Shown here piece by piece: positions 46,397 to 54,117 of a DNA stretch of 64,000 nt. Location: assembly GCF_026343295.1 (NCBI RefSeq), contig NZ_JAPELY010000001.1, positions 372,001 to 436,000 of the forward strand. The letters are read 5' to 3'. The notes beneath the pieces are model-generated. The model did not search any database, was not told the DNA's origin, and saw only the letters and a list, made by a program, of their open reading frames with translations. The translations under genes and the position numbers were made by a program. How positions within the stretch are numbered: the first letter of the stretch is position 1; the number at the start of each line of letters is the position of its first letter. The stretch comes from Streptomyces sp. NBC_00083. Its GTDB lineage: Bacteria; Actinomycetota; Actinomycetes; Streptomycetales; Streptomycetaceae.

Positions 46397-47410
46397 TCAG
46401 GGCCGTGTGTGCGAGCCGTTGGGGGTCGGCTCCACCGGACTGGGCAGGCGCCGCCTGCGGCGGTACTTGAGCAGCGCCCACGGCGCCCGCGCGCCCGTGA
46501 CCTCCGTGCCCGCCTGCGCCGCCGCGGCCGAGGCCGCCTTCGCCACCGGCAGGATGTCCTCGTTGCGCGAGGCGTCGGGGTGGTCGGACTCGGGCCACAG
46601 GGCGAGCGAGGCGCACAGCGTGGGCAGCACGGCCATCGCCGCCGTCGCGTACCCCTCGGCCGACGGGTGGTAGTTGTCGGGTCCGAACAGTTCACGCGGA
46701 TTGGCCTCGAACTCCGGGCCGAGCAGATGGCCCAGCGACACCGTGCGGCCGCCCTGCTCCACCACGACGATCGTCTGCGCCGCCGCGAGCTGGCGCGACA
46801 CGCGGCGGGCCAGCCAGCGCAGCGGCTGGTAGACGGGCTCGATGGTGCCGAGGTCGGGGCAGGTGCCGACCACCACTTCGGCGCCCGCGGTACGCAGCCG
46901 GCGCACCGCTGTCGACAAGTAGCGCACCGACGTGGTGGGCGCCATGCGGGTCGTGACGTCGTTGGCCCCGATCATGATCACGCAGACGTCGGGGATCCGG
47001 TCGGGGTCGGCGAGCAGCAGGGACACCTGGCGTTCCAGATCGTCCGAGCGGGCCCCGGGCAGTGCCACGTTGCGCAGCGTGACCATGCGCTCGGCGACCG
47101 CCGCGAGCCCGGAGGCGAGCAGCGCGGCCGGGGTCTGGCCCGCCCGGCGCACGCCCTGGCCCGCGGCCGTGGAGTCGCCCAGCATGCCGAGCCTGAGCGG
47201 CGGCGTACCGTCGGCGAAGGCCGTCCCGTACAGTCCGTCCGCGTTCGGCACCTGGGGGGAGCCGCCGCCCACCGTGCGTTTAGCGAGGGCCAGCTCGGCC
47301 AGCACGACACCGACCGCGGCCCCGGCCAGCAGCCCGATGCCGCCGCCGCCGAACGCCGCGCCCGTCGCGATCCGCCGTGCCACCCTCGCCCTCGACAGAG
47401 TGCCCGCCAC
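46397..47410 (-). CDS. SGNH/GDSL-type hydrolase with N-terminal anchor, 337 aa
   Basis: Esterase/lipase-like hydrolase anchored by a hydrophobic N-terminal segment (GGGGIGLLAGAAVGVVLAEL). SGNH blocks are LGDSTAAGQGV (Ser), VALPGARSDD (Gly), MIGANDVT (Asn) and DNYHPSAEGYA (Asp/His). A basic C-terminal tail follows (LLKYRRRRRLPSP). I chose GTG 47410 because GGGAGG lies five bases upstream; GTG 47416 directly abuts that site. It is divergent from cystathionine beta-synthase with 137 bp between starts. Confidence 0.9.
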   Translation of the reverse strand: MAGTLSRARVARRIATGAAFGGGGIGLLAGAAVGVVLAELALAKRTVGGGSPQVPNADGLYGTAFADGTPPLRLGMLGDSTAAGQGVRRAGQTPAALLASGLAAVAERMVTLRNVALPGARSDDLERQVSLLLADPDRIPDVCVIMIGANDVTTRMAPTTSVRYLSTAVRRLRTAGAEVVVGTCPDLGTIEPVYQPLRWLARRVSRQLAAAQTIVVVEQGGRTVSLGHLLGPEFEANPRELFGPDNYHPSAEGYATAAMAVLPTLCASLALWPESDHPDASRNEDILPVAKAASAAAAQAGTEVTGARAPWALLKYRRRRRLPSPVEPTPNGSHTRP

Positions 47411-47547
47411 CGCCACCTCCCAGGAGCTTGCAGTCGTACACCAGCTAACTGCCCGGTAGCGGGTGTCGCTCAATCCAGCGCAAAGGTGAACACCCCCTCG
47501 CGGTCCGCATACGCTGGCCGTACCTAATCGGAGACCCGGAGACAACG

Positions 47548-48936
47548 GTGCGATTCCACGACTCGATGATCAGCCTCGTAGGCAACACCCCGCTGGTGAG
47601 GCTCAACAGTGTGACCCAGGGCATTCAGGCGACAGTCCTGGCCAAGGTCGAGTACTTCAACCCGGGCGGCTCGGTGAAGGACCGGATCGCCGTCCGCATG
47701 ATCGAGGCGGCCGAGCAGTCCGGCGCGCTCAAGCCCGGTGGCACCATCGTGGAGCCGACCAGCGGCAACACGGGTGTCGGCCTGGCCATCGTGGCCCAGC
47801 AGAAGGGCTACAAGTGCATCTTCGTCTGCCCTGACAAGGTCTCCACGGACAAGATCAACGTGCTGCGCGCGTACGGCGCCGAGGTCGTGGTCTGCCCGAC
47901 CGCCGTCGACCCCGAGCACCCGGACTCGTACTACAACGTCTCCGACCGCCTGGTGCGCGAGACGCCCGGCGCCTGGAAGCCGGACCAGTACAGCAACCCG
48001 AACAACCCCCGTTCGCACTACGAGACCACCGGTCCCGAACTGTGGGACCAGACGGAGGGGAAGATCACCCACTTCGTCGCGGGCGTCGGCACCGGCGGCA
48101 CCATCACCGGCACCGGGCGCTACCTCAAGGAGGCCAGCGACGGGAAGGTGCGCGTCGTCGGCGCGGACCCGGAGGGCTCCGTCTACAGCGGCGGCTCCGG
48201 CCGTCCGTACCTGGTCGAGGGCGTCGGCGAGGACTTCTGGCCGACCGCCTACGACCGTACGGTCACCGACGAGATCGTCGCCGTGTCCGACAAGGACTCC
48301 TTCCAGATGACCCGTCGCCTCGCCAAGGAGGAGGGACTCCTGGTCGGCGGCTCCTGCGGCATGGCCGTCGTGGCCGCGCTCAAGGTCGCCGAGGGCCTCG
48401 GCCCCGACGACGTGGTGGTCGTCCTGCTTCCGGACTCCGGCCGCGGCTACCTCTCGAAGATCTTCAACGACGAGTGGATGGCCGACTACGGCTTCCTGGA
48501 GGAGGGCACCCACTCGGCGCGCGTCTCCGACGTGCTCGGCTTCAAGGAGGCCGGCCACCTGCCGTCGCTGGTGCACATGCACCCCGAGGAGACGGTCGGG
48601 CAGGCCATCGAGGTGCTGCGGGAGTACGGGGTCTCGCAGATGCCCATCGTGAAGCCGGGCGCGGGGCACCCCGACGTGATGGCGGCGGAGGTCATCGGCT
48701 CGGTCGTCGAACGCGAGCTGCTCGACGCGCTGTTCGCCCAGCGGGCGCTGCTCGACGACCCGCTGGAGAAGCACATGAGCGCGCCGCTGCCGCAGGTCGG
48801 CTCGGGTGAGCCGGTGGGTGACCTGATGTCGGTGCTGGGGAAGGCGGATGCGGCGATCGTGCTGGTGGAGGGCAAGCCGACGGGTGTGGTGAGCCGCCAG
48901 GACCTCCTGGCCTTCCTGGCCCGCACCCCCCAGTAG
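47548..48936 (+). CDS. Cystathionine beta-synthase, 462 aa
   Basis: PLP enzyme that joins serine and homocysteine (transsulfuration). Complete fold-II core: Lys 44 in GGSVKDRIAV, the phosphate/carboxylate loop PTSGNTGVGLA (~70), FVAGVGTGGTITGTGRYLKE (~175) and the late LLPDSGRGYLSKIFNDEWM. Two CBS domains occupy ~335-455 (MHPEETVGQAIEVLREYGVS; VLGKADAAIVLVEGKPTGVV). The CBS pair and length distinguish it from cysteine synthase. The start is GTG 47548 with GGAGA upstream. A good hairpin follows. Confidence 0.95.
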   Translation: MRFHDSMISLVGNTPLVRLNSVTQGIQATVLAKVEYFNPGGSVKDRIAVRMIEAAEQSGALKPGGTIVEPTSGNTGVGLAIVAQQKGYKCIFVCPDKVSTDKINVLRAYGAEVVVCPTAVDPEHPDSYYNVSDRLVRETPGAWKPDQYSNPNNPRSHYETTGPELWDQTEGKITHFVAGVGTGGTITGTGRYLKEASDGKVRVVGADPEGSVYSGGSGRPYLVEGVGEDFWPTAYDRTVTDEIVAVSDKDSFQMTRRLAKEEGLLVGGSCGMAVVAALKVAEGLGPDDVVVVLLPDSGRGYLSKIFNDEWMADYGFLEEGTHSARVSDVLGFKEAGHLPSLVHMHPEETVGQAIEVLREYGVSQMPIVKPGAGHPDVMAAEVIGSVVERELLDALFAQRALLDDPLEKHMSAPLPQVGSGEPVGDLMSVLGKADAAIVLVEGKPTGVVSRQDLLAFLARTPQ

Positions 48937-49335
48937 CCTCCGCCCGGCCCCGCCGACACCCGGCGGGGCCCTGGGGGCTCGCCGCTTTCGCGCAACCGGT
49001 ACGCGGACGACATGTTCGCGCAGCACCGGCTTAACACGGGACGTGCACAGTGGTGGCTGTCGGCGGCCCCGGGCAGGGGACCGGCCGACGCCACCAGTGG
49101 CGCCAGGGTCTTCCGGAGCGGCTCCCGGACCTCCCCGGGCGCCCGGGACGCTCCAGTCCGGCCCACGCCGGGGGCGGCGTCCCACGCGGGGACCGTCGCA
49201 CGTCCCGGCCCCCGGGCGACCGGGGGTGAGCGACGGTCCCCGCAGCCACGTCCTGCCCCGGACGCAGCGGCCCGAACAGCGAGGTCCGCACAGCCGGCGG
49301 CCGCGACCGACCGACGTTGTCCCCCGCCCGTGTGC
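48937..49335. other. 399-bp region between two convergent genes
   Basis: It begins with the cbs terminator and continues as GC-rich sequence lacking any ORF with plausible signals. I see no repeat-element copy here. Confidence 0.6.
48946..48970 (+). terminator. Terminator hairpin after cystathionine beta-synthase
   Basis: GGCCCCGCCG / CGGCGGGGCC, a 10-bp perfect stem with a five-base loop, ten bases past the stop. Confidence 0.75.
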
Positions 49336-50307
49336 TCAGAGCCAGCCCTTCTGGGCGGCCTTGATCCCCGCTTCGAAGCGGCTGGAGGCGCCCAGGCGCT
49401 CCATGATGGAGGCGACCTGGCGCCGGATCGTGCGGTCGGTGAGGCCGAGGCGCTGGCCGACCGCTTCGTCGGTGAGGCCGGTGCCGAGGAGCCGCAGCAG
49501 TTCGCGTTCGTGGTCGGTGAGGCCCGTGGACGGGTCGTCCGGGTGCGCCGCCCCGAGCGGCACAGCAGTGGTCCAGGCCTGCTCGAACAGCTCGATCAGC
49601 GCGGTGACGATGCCGGGCTCCCTGACGTGGAGTGCGCCCACCCGGTTGTCGGCGGGGTCGGTGGGGACGAGGGCGTGGGCGCGATCCACGATGACCATCC
49701 GCTGGGGGATGGCCGGGGCCGTGCGGACCTCGCCGCCCTGACTCAGCAGGGCGTGGCTGTAGGCGGCGATGTGGCCGTGACCACGGGCGTGGTCCTGGTA
49801 AAGGGTGCGCATCGCGATGCCGCGTCCGAGGGCGGCGAGGTCGTGCTCGCGTGCCGCGTCGAGGTCGTCGGGCCGCTGGATGCCGGGCTGCACGCTCATG
49901 ATCTCGGCACGGGCGTCACGGCCCAGACGTTCGAGCCGGCTGTGGATGGCGTCCATGCCGTGCAGGCGCTCGCCATGCGTGGAGCGTTGCTGTGCGCGGT
50001 CCGCGACGATCCGGCTGACTGCGGCGCGGGATGCGGCCAACTGCACCTGACGCTCGGCCAGTTCGGCCTCCTGACGGGCCACGATGTCGGCCAGGCCGAT
50101 GTCGGGGTCGACGGCCCGCAACTGCCCCGGGTACTCGCTGGAGGCGCGGATCAGCATGAGCTGACCGAGCTCGTCGAGCCCCTCATGGACCTGTGTGGGC
50201 GTCAGGCCGCACAGGCGCGCGATCTGCTCGACGCCGTGGCTGGGATGGTCGAGCATGGCCCGGTAGACAGCGGCGGCGTCGGTACTGACGCCGAGTGCTT
50301 GCAGCAT
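49336..50307 (-). CDS. TrmB/LuxR-like two-HTH transcriptional regulator, 323 aa
   Basis: The N-terminal TrmB-like winged HTH (~1-60: LGVSTDAAAVYRAMLDHPSH, RLCGLTPTQVHEGLDELGQL) is followed by a coiled linker. A central domain like the effector part of actinobacterial TrmB-LuxR proteins follows (ILVD-type core: QRMVIVDRAHALVPTDPADN). The C-terminal LuxR HTH is LTDHERELLRLLGTGLTDEA...LTDRTIRRQVASIMERLGA. There is no receiver or kinase partner. GGAGGGGG precedes the ATG. It faces, across 441 bp, a small secreted-peptide gene and a 99-aa gene; regulation of these is inferred from position. Confidence 0.88.
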   Translation of the reverse strand: MLQALGVSTDAAAVYRAMLDHPSHGVEQIARLCGLTPTQVHEGLDELGQLMLIRASSEYPGQLRAVDPDIGLADIVARQEAELAERQVQLAASRAAVSRIVADRAQQRSTHGERLHGMDAIHSRLERLGRDARAEIMSVQPGIQRPDDLDAAREHDLAALGRGIAMRTLYQDHARGHGHIAAYSHALLSQGGEVRTAPAIPQRMVIVDRAHALVPTDPADNRVGALHVREPGIVTALIELFEQAWTTAVPLGAAHPDDPSTGLTDHERELLRLLGTGLTDEAVGQRLGLTDRTIRRQVASIMERLGASSRFEAGIKAAQKGWL

Positions 50308-50748
50308 GGTGGTGAAACCCCCTCCGGCACACCGCCCCCCCGGCGGTGCTTCGCGCTCATGATCGCACTCGGCCACGCCGTCCTTCAAGCGTTCGACGTG
50401 CCATCGATGCAGGCCAGGGCGTAAGTGCAGCCGATTTTGCGGGGTGTCGCGGGGTGCTGCAGGGTGCTGCCCGGTCGTGTCCGCAGGGGGACCGCGCGTG
50501 GCCCGACCGGCACCGGAGACCGCGCGCGGCGCCACCGGTTCCGGACACGCGGGCCGGCCGGTGCCCTGTCCTGATCCGGATAAGCCCTGTTCAGGACCGT
50601 CGGAAACCCTTCCACGGGCCTTGATCTGCGGCGAAGCTGTTCATCGCCGCCAGGGAACAGCCCGAACGGCAACCGGACGAAGCGTCACCCGCGGGACGTC
50701 AGACCGGAGCAGAGCCACCGCCACCTCGATCCGTAAGGGACGATCACC
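50308..50748. other. 441-bp divergent control region
   Basis: It contains three head-to-tail 10-bp repeats (50441-50470) and an imperfect repeat CCCTGTCCTGA...CCCTGTTCAGG (~50563-50598). Both are candidate regulatory sites. No additional ORF is supported. Confidence 0.6.
50441..50470. promoter_or_regulatory. Three phased 10-bp direct repeats, possible operator
   Basis: GGGGTGTCGC, GGGGTGCTGC and AGGGTGCTGC abut without spacers, placing identical faces one helical turn apart. They lie 134 bp upstream of the regulator start on one side and 279 bp upstream of the peptide gene on the other. Operator function is inference. Confidence 0.4.
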
Positions 50749-50919
50749 ATGATCCGCATCCACCTCCCCCAGGCAACCGCGGCCGTCGCACTCGTGCTGG
50801 GCGCCGCGCTCCTTCCGCTGGCGGCCACGGCGCCGGCCGCCCCCCACGTGGCCGCCGGGGCGTCCACAGCGCCCTCCGCCCCGGTCGCCTCCACGGACAG
50901 CCTGAGCTGGGGTGGCTGA
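50749..50919 (+). CDS. Small secreted peptide precursor, 56 aa
   Basis: Translation starts MIRIHLPQATAAVALVL and continues as a classical signal peptide to about residue 30 (LPLAATAPA). It leaves a ~25-residue Ala/Pro/Ser/Thr-rich peptide ending STDSLSWGG. AAGGGA lies eight bases before the ATG. No Cys is present. The stop is six bases from the next ATG, so the two are co-translated. It is unlike any housekeeping protein I know. Adjacent to a TrmB/LuxR-type regulator, it could be a signal or a matrix peptide; neither is shown. Confidence 0.7.
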   Translation: MIRIHLPQATAAVALVLGAALLPLAATAPAAPHVAAGASTAPSAPVASTDSLSWGG

Positions 50920-50925
50920 GGTCGC

Positions 50926-51225
50926 ATGGACATCGTCTACGCCCACCTGGACCGCCGTGCCGGGCTCGGCGCACAGCCGTCCGGCGAGGCGTCCGAAGTT
51001 CTGGGAGCCCTGTGGGCCCACGCGATGCCGGAGGACGGCCTGGAGCACGCCTCCGTCCGTAGCCAGGGAGACCGTGTCGACCTGCTGATGTACCTGCTCA
51101 CCCTCGACTCGGCGGCCCCGGACTTCCGACCCGGGACACACCGCGCGGACACCCTGCTCCGCCGCTGCTACTCCACCTCGCCGCTGCTCCGGCGCCGCTA
51201 CCTGCCGCCGTCGCCGCTGGGCTAG
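50926..51225 (+). CDS. Hypothetical small protein following the peptide gene, 99 aa
   Basis: Basic soluble protein (MDIVYAHLDRRAGLGAQPSG, LEHASVRSQGDRVDLLMYLL) ending in RRCYSTSPLLRRRYLPP. The C-terminus is strongly cationic. The ATG is six bases after the previous stop, with GAGG overlapping that stop, which indicates coupling. No signal peptide or domain was recognised. The pairing with the peptide gene suggests a joint role, perhaps as immunity or processing partner; this is inference. Confidence 0.68.
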   Translation: MDIVYAHLDRRAGLGAQPSGEASEVLGALWAHAMPEDGLEHASVRSQGDRVDLLMYLLTLDSAAPDFRPGTHRADTLLRRCYSTSPLLRRRYLPPSPLG

Positions 51226-51624
51226 CCGGACCGGAACCGCCACCGAGGCGCACCGGCGCCGATGGCCACCGCGATCCGTGTTGCGCGACCGCTGTACCCG
51301 CAGGGCAGCCGTCCGTATACGTCACCCAAGTCCCTTGCGTGCCACCTCCGTTGACGGCGCAGCCGAACCGAGCCGTACCGCCCACCTGGCGACAGCGCCG
51401 GCAATTCGCCGTGCCGAAGCCGCGCCACCGACACCGAATCGCCGCGCGTCATGCGTCACCGCGCCATGCGTCACCGCGCCATGCGGCACCGCGCCGCGAC
51501 GCCGCCGTACCGAAGCCGCTCCAGGGCTCGCCGAGTTCCTGGCGATGGCTGTTCCTGCAGGGCAGCCACGAGCGTACGACCTCCTTGTCCTCCACCCTCC
51601 GCCCCGGGAAAGGGCCGATCCTCC
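51226..51624. other. 399-bp intergenic region with a 15-bp tandem repeat
   Basis: No gene with a ribosome-binding site. The only structure is the tandem repeat at 51451-51495. The promoter of the secreted protein at 51625 should be here but was not recognised. Confidence 0.6.
51451..51495. repeat. 15-bp tandem repeat, three units
   Basis: ATGCGTCACCGCGCC occurs twice, followed by ATGCGGCACCGCGCC. It lies in the leader of the 279-aa gene; the in-frame extension it would add (MRHRA repeats) is not credible protein. Confidence 0.85.
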
Positions 51625-52464
51625 ATGCCTGCCATCCGCCGCCGCACCCTCGCCGTCACCGCCGTGCCGGCCGTCGCCGCCGTCGTCTTCGCCGCCCTTC
51701 AGTACGACTCCGTCTCGGCAGCCGCACCCGCCCCGGCGCCGCGTTCCGCCGCCGCAGTGGTCGGAGCACCGGCCCCCACCACCGCACCCACCCCCTCCCA
51801 AGAGGCGGCGAGACCGCACGCCGCGCCCTCCCCGACGGCTTCCTCCGCCGCGTCGGCCCCGGCCTCTGCCCGGGTCCCGGCCGGCGCCTCGGCGGCCGGG
51901 CACTCGGCACCCGCTCCTCCGCTCGCCGCCCAGCAGCTGCCCAACGCCGCCAACGCCGCCTGGAAGCCAATGGGTTCACCCGTCGGGCGTCCTGCCGTCC
52001 AGCACATCGGGCTCAACGAATGCGTCGGCGTGGACGGCGCCACGGCCTGGCTCCAGCAGGGGTGGGTCAGTGCCGCGAAGACGCCGGCGATCCAGGACGC
52101 CTTCACCTTTGCCACGTCCGGCGCGGCCGAGGAAGCGTTCGAGCAGGCCGGTGCCGGCATGAAGAACTGCGCGGCTCCGCTGATCGCCCTGCAGAAGAAG
52201 AACGGCGGCGCCGCCGACGCCTCGGTGGCCTCCACGGCCACCGCCACCGACGCCACCGCCTGGCGCTACCGCTGGAACGCGGCGCCCGGCATGTCGGCCC
52301 CCGGGCCCCAGACCCACCACGTCTACCTCGCGGTCTCCGGCAACGAGCTGACGGTTCTGCAGTACACGGACCTGGCATCGGCCCAGCAGGCCGACACCGC
52401 GACCCCGGCCTCGGACCAGCAGTTCCTGGCCGTCCTCTCGGGGCAGCTCCGCGCGGCCCGCTGA
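51625..52464 (+). CDS. Secreted protein of unknown function, 279 aa
   Basis: A signal peptide (~1-31, RRRTLAVTAVPAVAAVVFAA) and a ~75-residue Ala/Pro/Ser/Thr linker precede a globular domain (~100-279). That domain contains a Cys pair (ECVGVDGATAWLQQGW; MKNCAAPLIAL) and QTHHVYLAVSGNELTVLQYT. The pattern loosely resembles PknH-type extracellular sensor domains of actinobacteria, which fold around disulfides. I would not assign that family firmly. The start was chosen for its signal peptide, although the ribosome site (GGGAAAGGG) is distant. Confidence 0.78.
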   Translation: MPAIRRRTLAVTAVPAVAAVVFAALQYDSVSAAAPAPAPRSAAAVVGAPAPTTAPTPSQEAARPHAAPSPTASSAASAPASARVPAGASAAGHSAPAPPLAAQQLPNAANAAWKPMGSPVGRPAVQHIGLNECVGVDGATAWLQQGWVSAAKTPAIQDAFTFATSGAAEEAFEQAGAGMKNCAAPLIALQKKNGGAADASVASTATATDATAWRYRWNAAPGMSAPGPQTHHVYLAVSGNELTVLQYTDLASAQQADTATPASDQQFLAVLSGQLRAAR

Positions 52465-52661
52465 CGTCGCGCCGCCCGGCACGACGTCAGCGCCCGGTCG
52501 CCGAGCGCCACGTACGCCGCGCATCACACACAACAAACCTCGTACGCAACGCACTTGACACATCAGCAGTACGCACACCACGCACCACGCACATACACAC
52601 CACGCACGCGCACACCACGCATGCCCCGCAGACCACTCGCATCGTCACAGAAGGAGCCGTC

Positions 52662-53987
52662 ATGGCCCGCACTCAACGCACTTTCCTCGTTTCACTCGCC
52701 GCCGTCACCGCGCTGACCGCTACCGGCACACTGGTCGGCCTCGCCGCCGGTCCCGCTGCCTACGCCGCGTCCTCGGCCGGTGGCACGATCAGCCGCAGTG
52801 AGGTCCTGGCCCGCGCCCAGTCCTGGGTCGACGAGGGCGTCCCGTACAACAAGGGCGGCTACAAGACCGACGCGAACGGCACGTACAGAGAGGACTGCTC
52901 CGGGTACGTCTCCATGGCCTGGCACCTGACCAGCAGCCTGGTCACCCAGACGCTGCCCGATGTGTCCAGCCAGGTCGCCTTCTCCGCCCTCAAGCCCGGG
53001 GACGCCCTCGACTACACCGCGGAGCACACCTTCCTCTTCGCGGGCTGGACGAACCAGAGCAAGGGCGACTTCACGTACTACGCGGAGTCCAACCCCAACA
53101 ACCCGACTCACGGCCCCACTTCGGCGAACATCAACAGCTCCAGCCTGGAGGGCTGGCCCACCAGCTACTACCAGGGGCTGCGCTACGACAACATCGTCGA
53201 CGACCAGCAGACGCACGACCTGACGGGGGACGGGAAGGCGGATCTGATCGGGCTGGAGACGGATGGTTCGTTGACGCTTGCGGTGGGCACTGGTGACGGG
53301 TTCTCCAATTACCACACGATTGCGACGGGGTTCGGTCTGCACACGAAGGCGGATCGTTTGAGTTATGTGGATGCGGATGGTGATGGGAAGGCGGATCTGA
53401 TCGGTCTGGAGACGGACGGGTCGTTGACGTTGGCGACGGGTTCGGGGAATGGGTTTTCCAACTACCACACGATTTCGAGTGGTTATGGGAAGTTCGTGAA
53501 CAACAGTCGTTTGAAGTTCGCTGATGTGACGGGTGACGGTAAGGCGGACATTCTCGCGGTGGAGGATGACGGGACGATCACGATGGGTGTGGGTACGGGG
53601 AACGGTTTCAAGGACTTCCACACGATTGCGTCGGGCTTTGGTGGTTACCTGACGGGGAGTCGGCTCAAGTTCGCGGATGTGACGGGTGATGGTAAGGCGG
53701 ATCTGGTCGCTCTGGAGACGAATGGTTCGCTGACGCTTGCGGCAAGCAATGGTGATGGGTTCTCCAACTACCACACGATTTCGAGTGGTTATGGCTCTTA
53801 CGTCAATGACGACCGGCTGCGGCTGGGTGATGTGACGGGTGACGGGAAGGCTGATCTTCTCGCGGTGGAGAGCGATGGCACGCTGACGCTCGGGGTGGGT
53901 ACGGGCAACGGTTTCAAGGACTTCCACAAGGTGGCCTCGGGCTTCGGCGGCTATGTGAACGACCACCGCCTCCAGCTCGCCGGCTGA
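52662..53987 (+). CDS. Secreted NlpC/P60-like hydrolase with FG-GAP-type repeat domain, 441 aa
   Basis: A signal peptide (~1-36) is followed by a ~140-residue catalytic domain with DCSGYVSMAWHL (Cys 79) and AEHTFLFAGW (His 122), the Cys-His pattern of NlpC/P60 peptidoglycan endopeptidases. A Tyr-Ala-Glu-Ser segment after these may supply the third residue. From ~185 to the end lie five ~50-residue repeats with the calcium-loop-like core DVTGDGKADL. That domain is identical, residue for residue, to the end of the gene at 54118-55269. AAGGAG precedes the ATG. Codon usage changes sharply at ~53215 to T-rich third positions. Confidence 0.86.
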   Translation: MARTQRTFLVSLAAVTALTATGTLVGLAAGPAAYAASSAGGTISRSEVLARAQSWVDEGVPYNKGGYKTDANGTYREDCSGYVSMAWHLTSSLVTQTLPDVSSQVAFSALKPGDALDYTAEHTFLFAGWTNQSKGDFTYYAESNPNNPTHGPTSANINSSSLEGWPTSYYQGLRYDNIVDDQQTHDLTGDGKADLIGLETDGSLTLAVGTGDGFSNYHTIATGFGLHTKADRLSYVDADGDGKADLIGLETDGSLTLATGSGNGFSNYHTISSGYGKFVNNSRLKFADVTGDGKADILAVEDDGTITMGVGTGNGFKDFHTIASGFGGYLTGSRLKFADVTGDGKADLVALETNGSLTLAASNGDGFSNYHTISSGYGSYVNDDRLRLGDVTGDGKADLLAVESDGTLTLGVGTGNGFKDFHKVASGFGGYVNDHRLQLAG

Positions 53988-53991
53988 ACCG
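53215..53991 (+). repeat. 777-bp direct repeat, copy 1
   Basis: Matches 54497-55273 (offset 1282 bp) with about ten single-base differences, all synonymous. It covers the whole FG-GAP-type region, the stop codon and six bases beyond. Flanks differ completely. Confidence 0.97.
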
Positions 53992-54058
53992 ATACGGCAG
54001 GGCGATCGAGCCCAGCTCCGCGTCCCCGGCCGCACCGCCGGGGGCCTGTCCCTTCCGT

Positions 54059-54080
54059 CCCCGGGCCACCCGGCCCGGGG
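54059..54080 (+). terminator. Hairpin after the NlpC/P60-like gene
   Basis: CCCCGGGCC / GGCCCGGGG with a four-base loop, about 70 bp past the stop. Confidence 0.6.
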
Positions 54081-54117
54081 CCCTCTTCCCTCCCCGACTC
54101 CGTAAAGGTGCCCTTCC

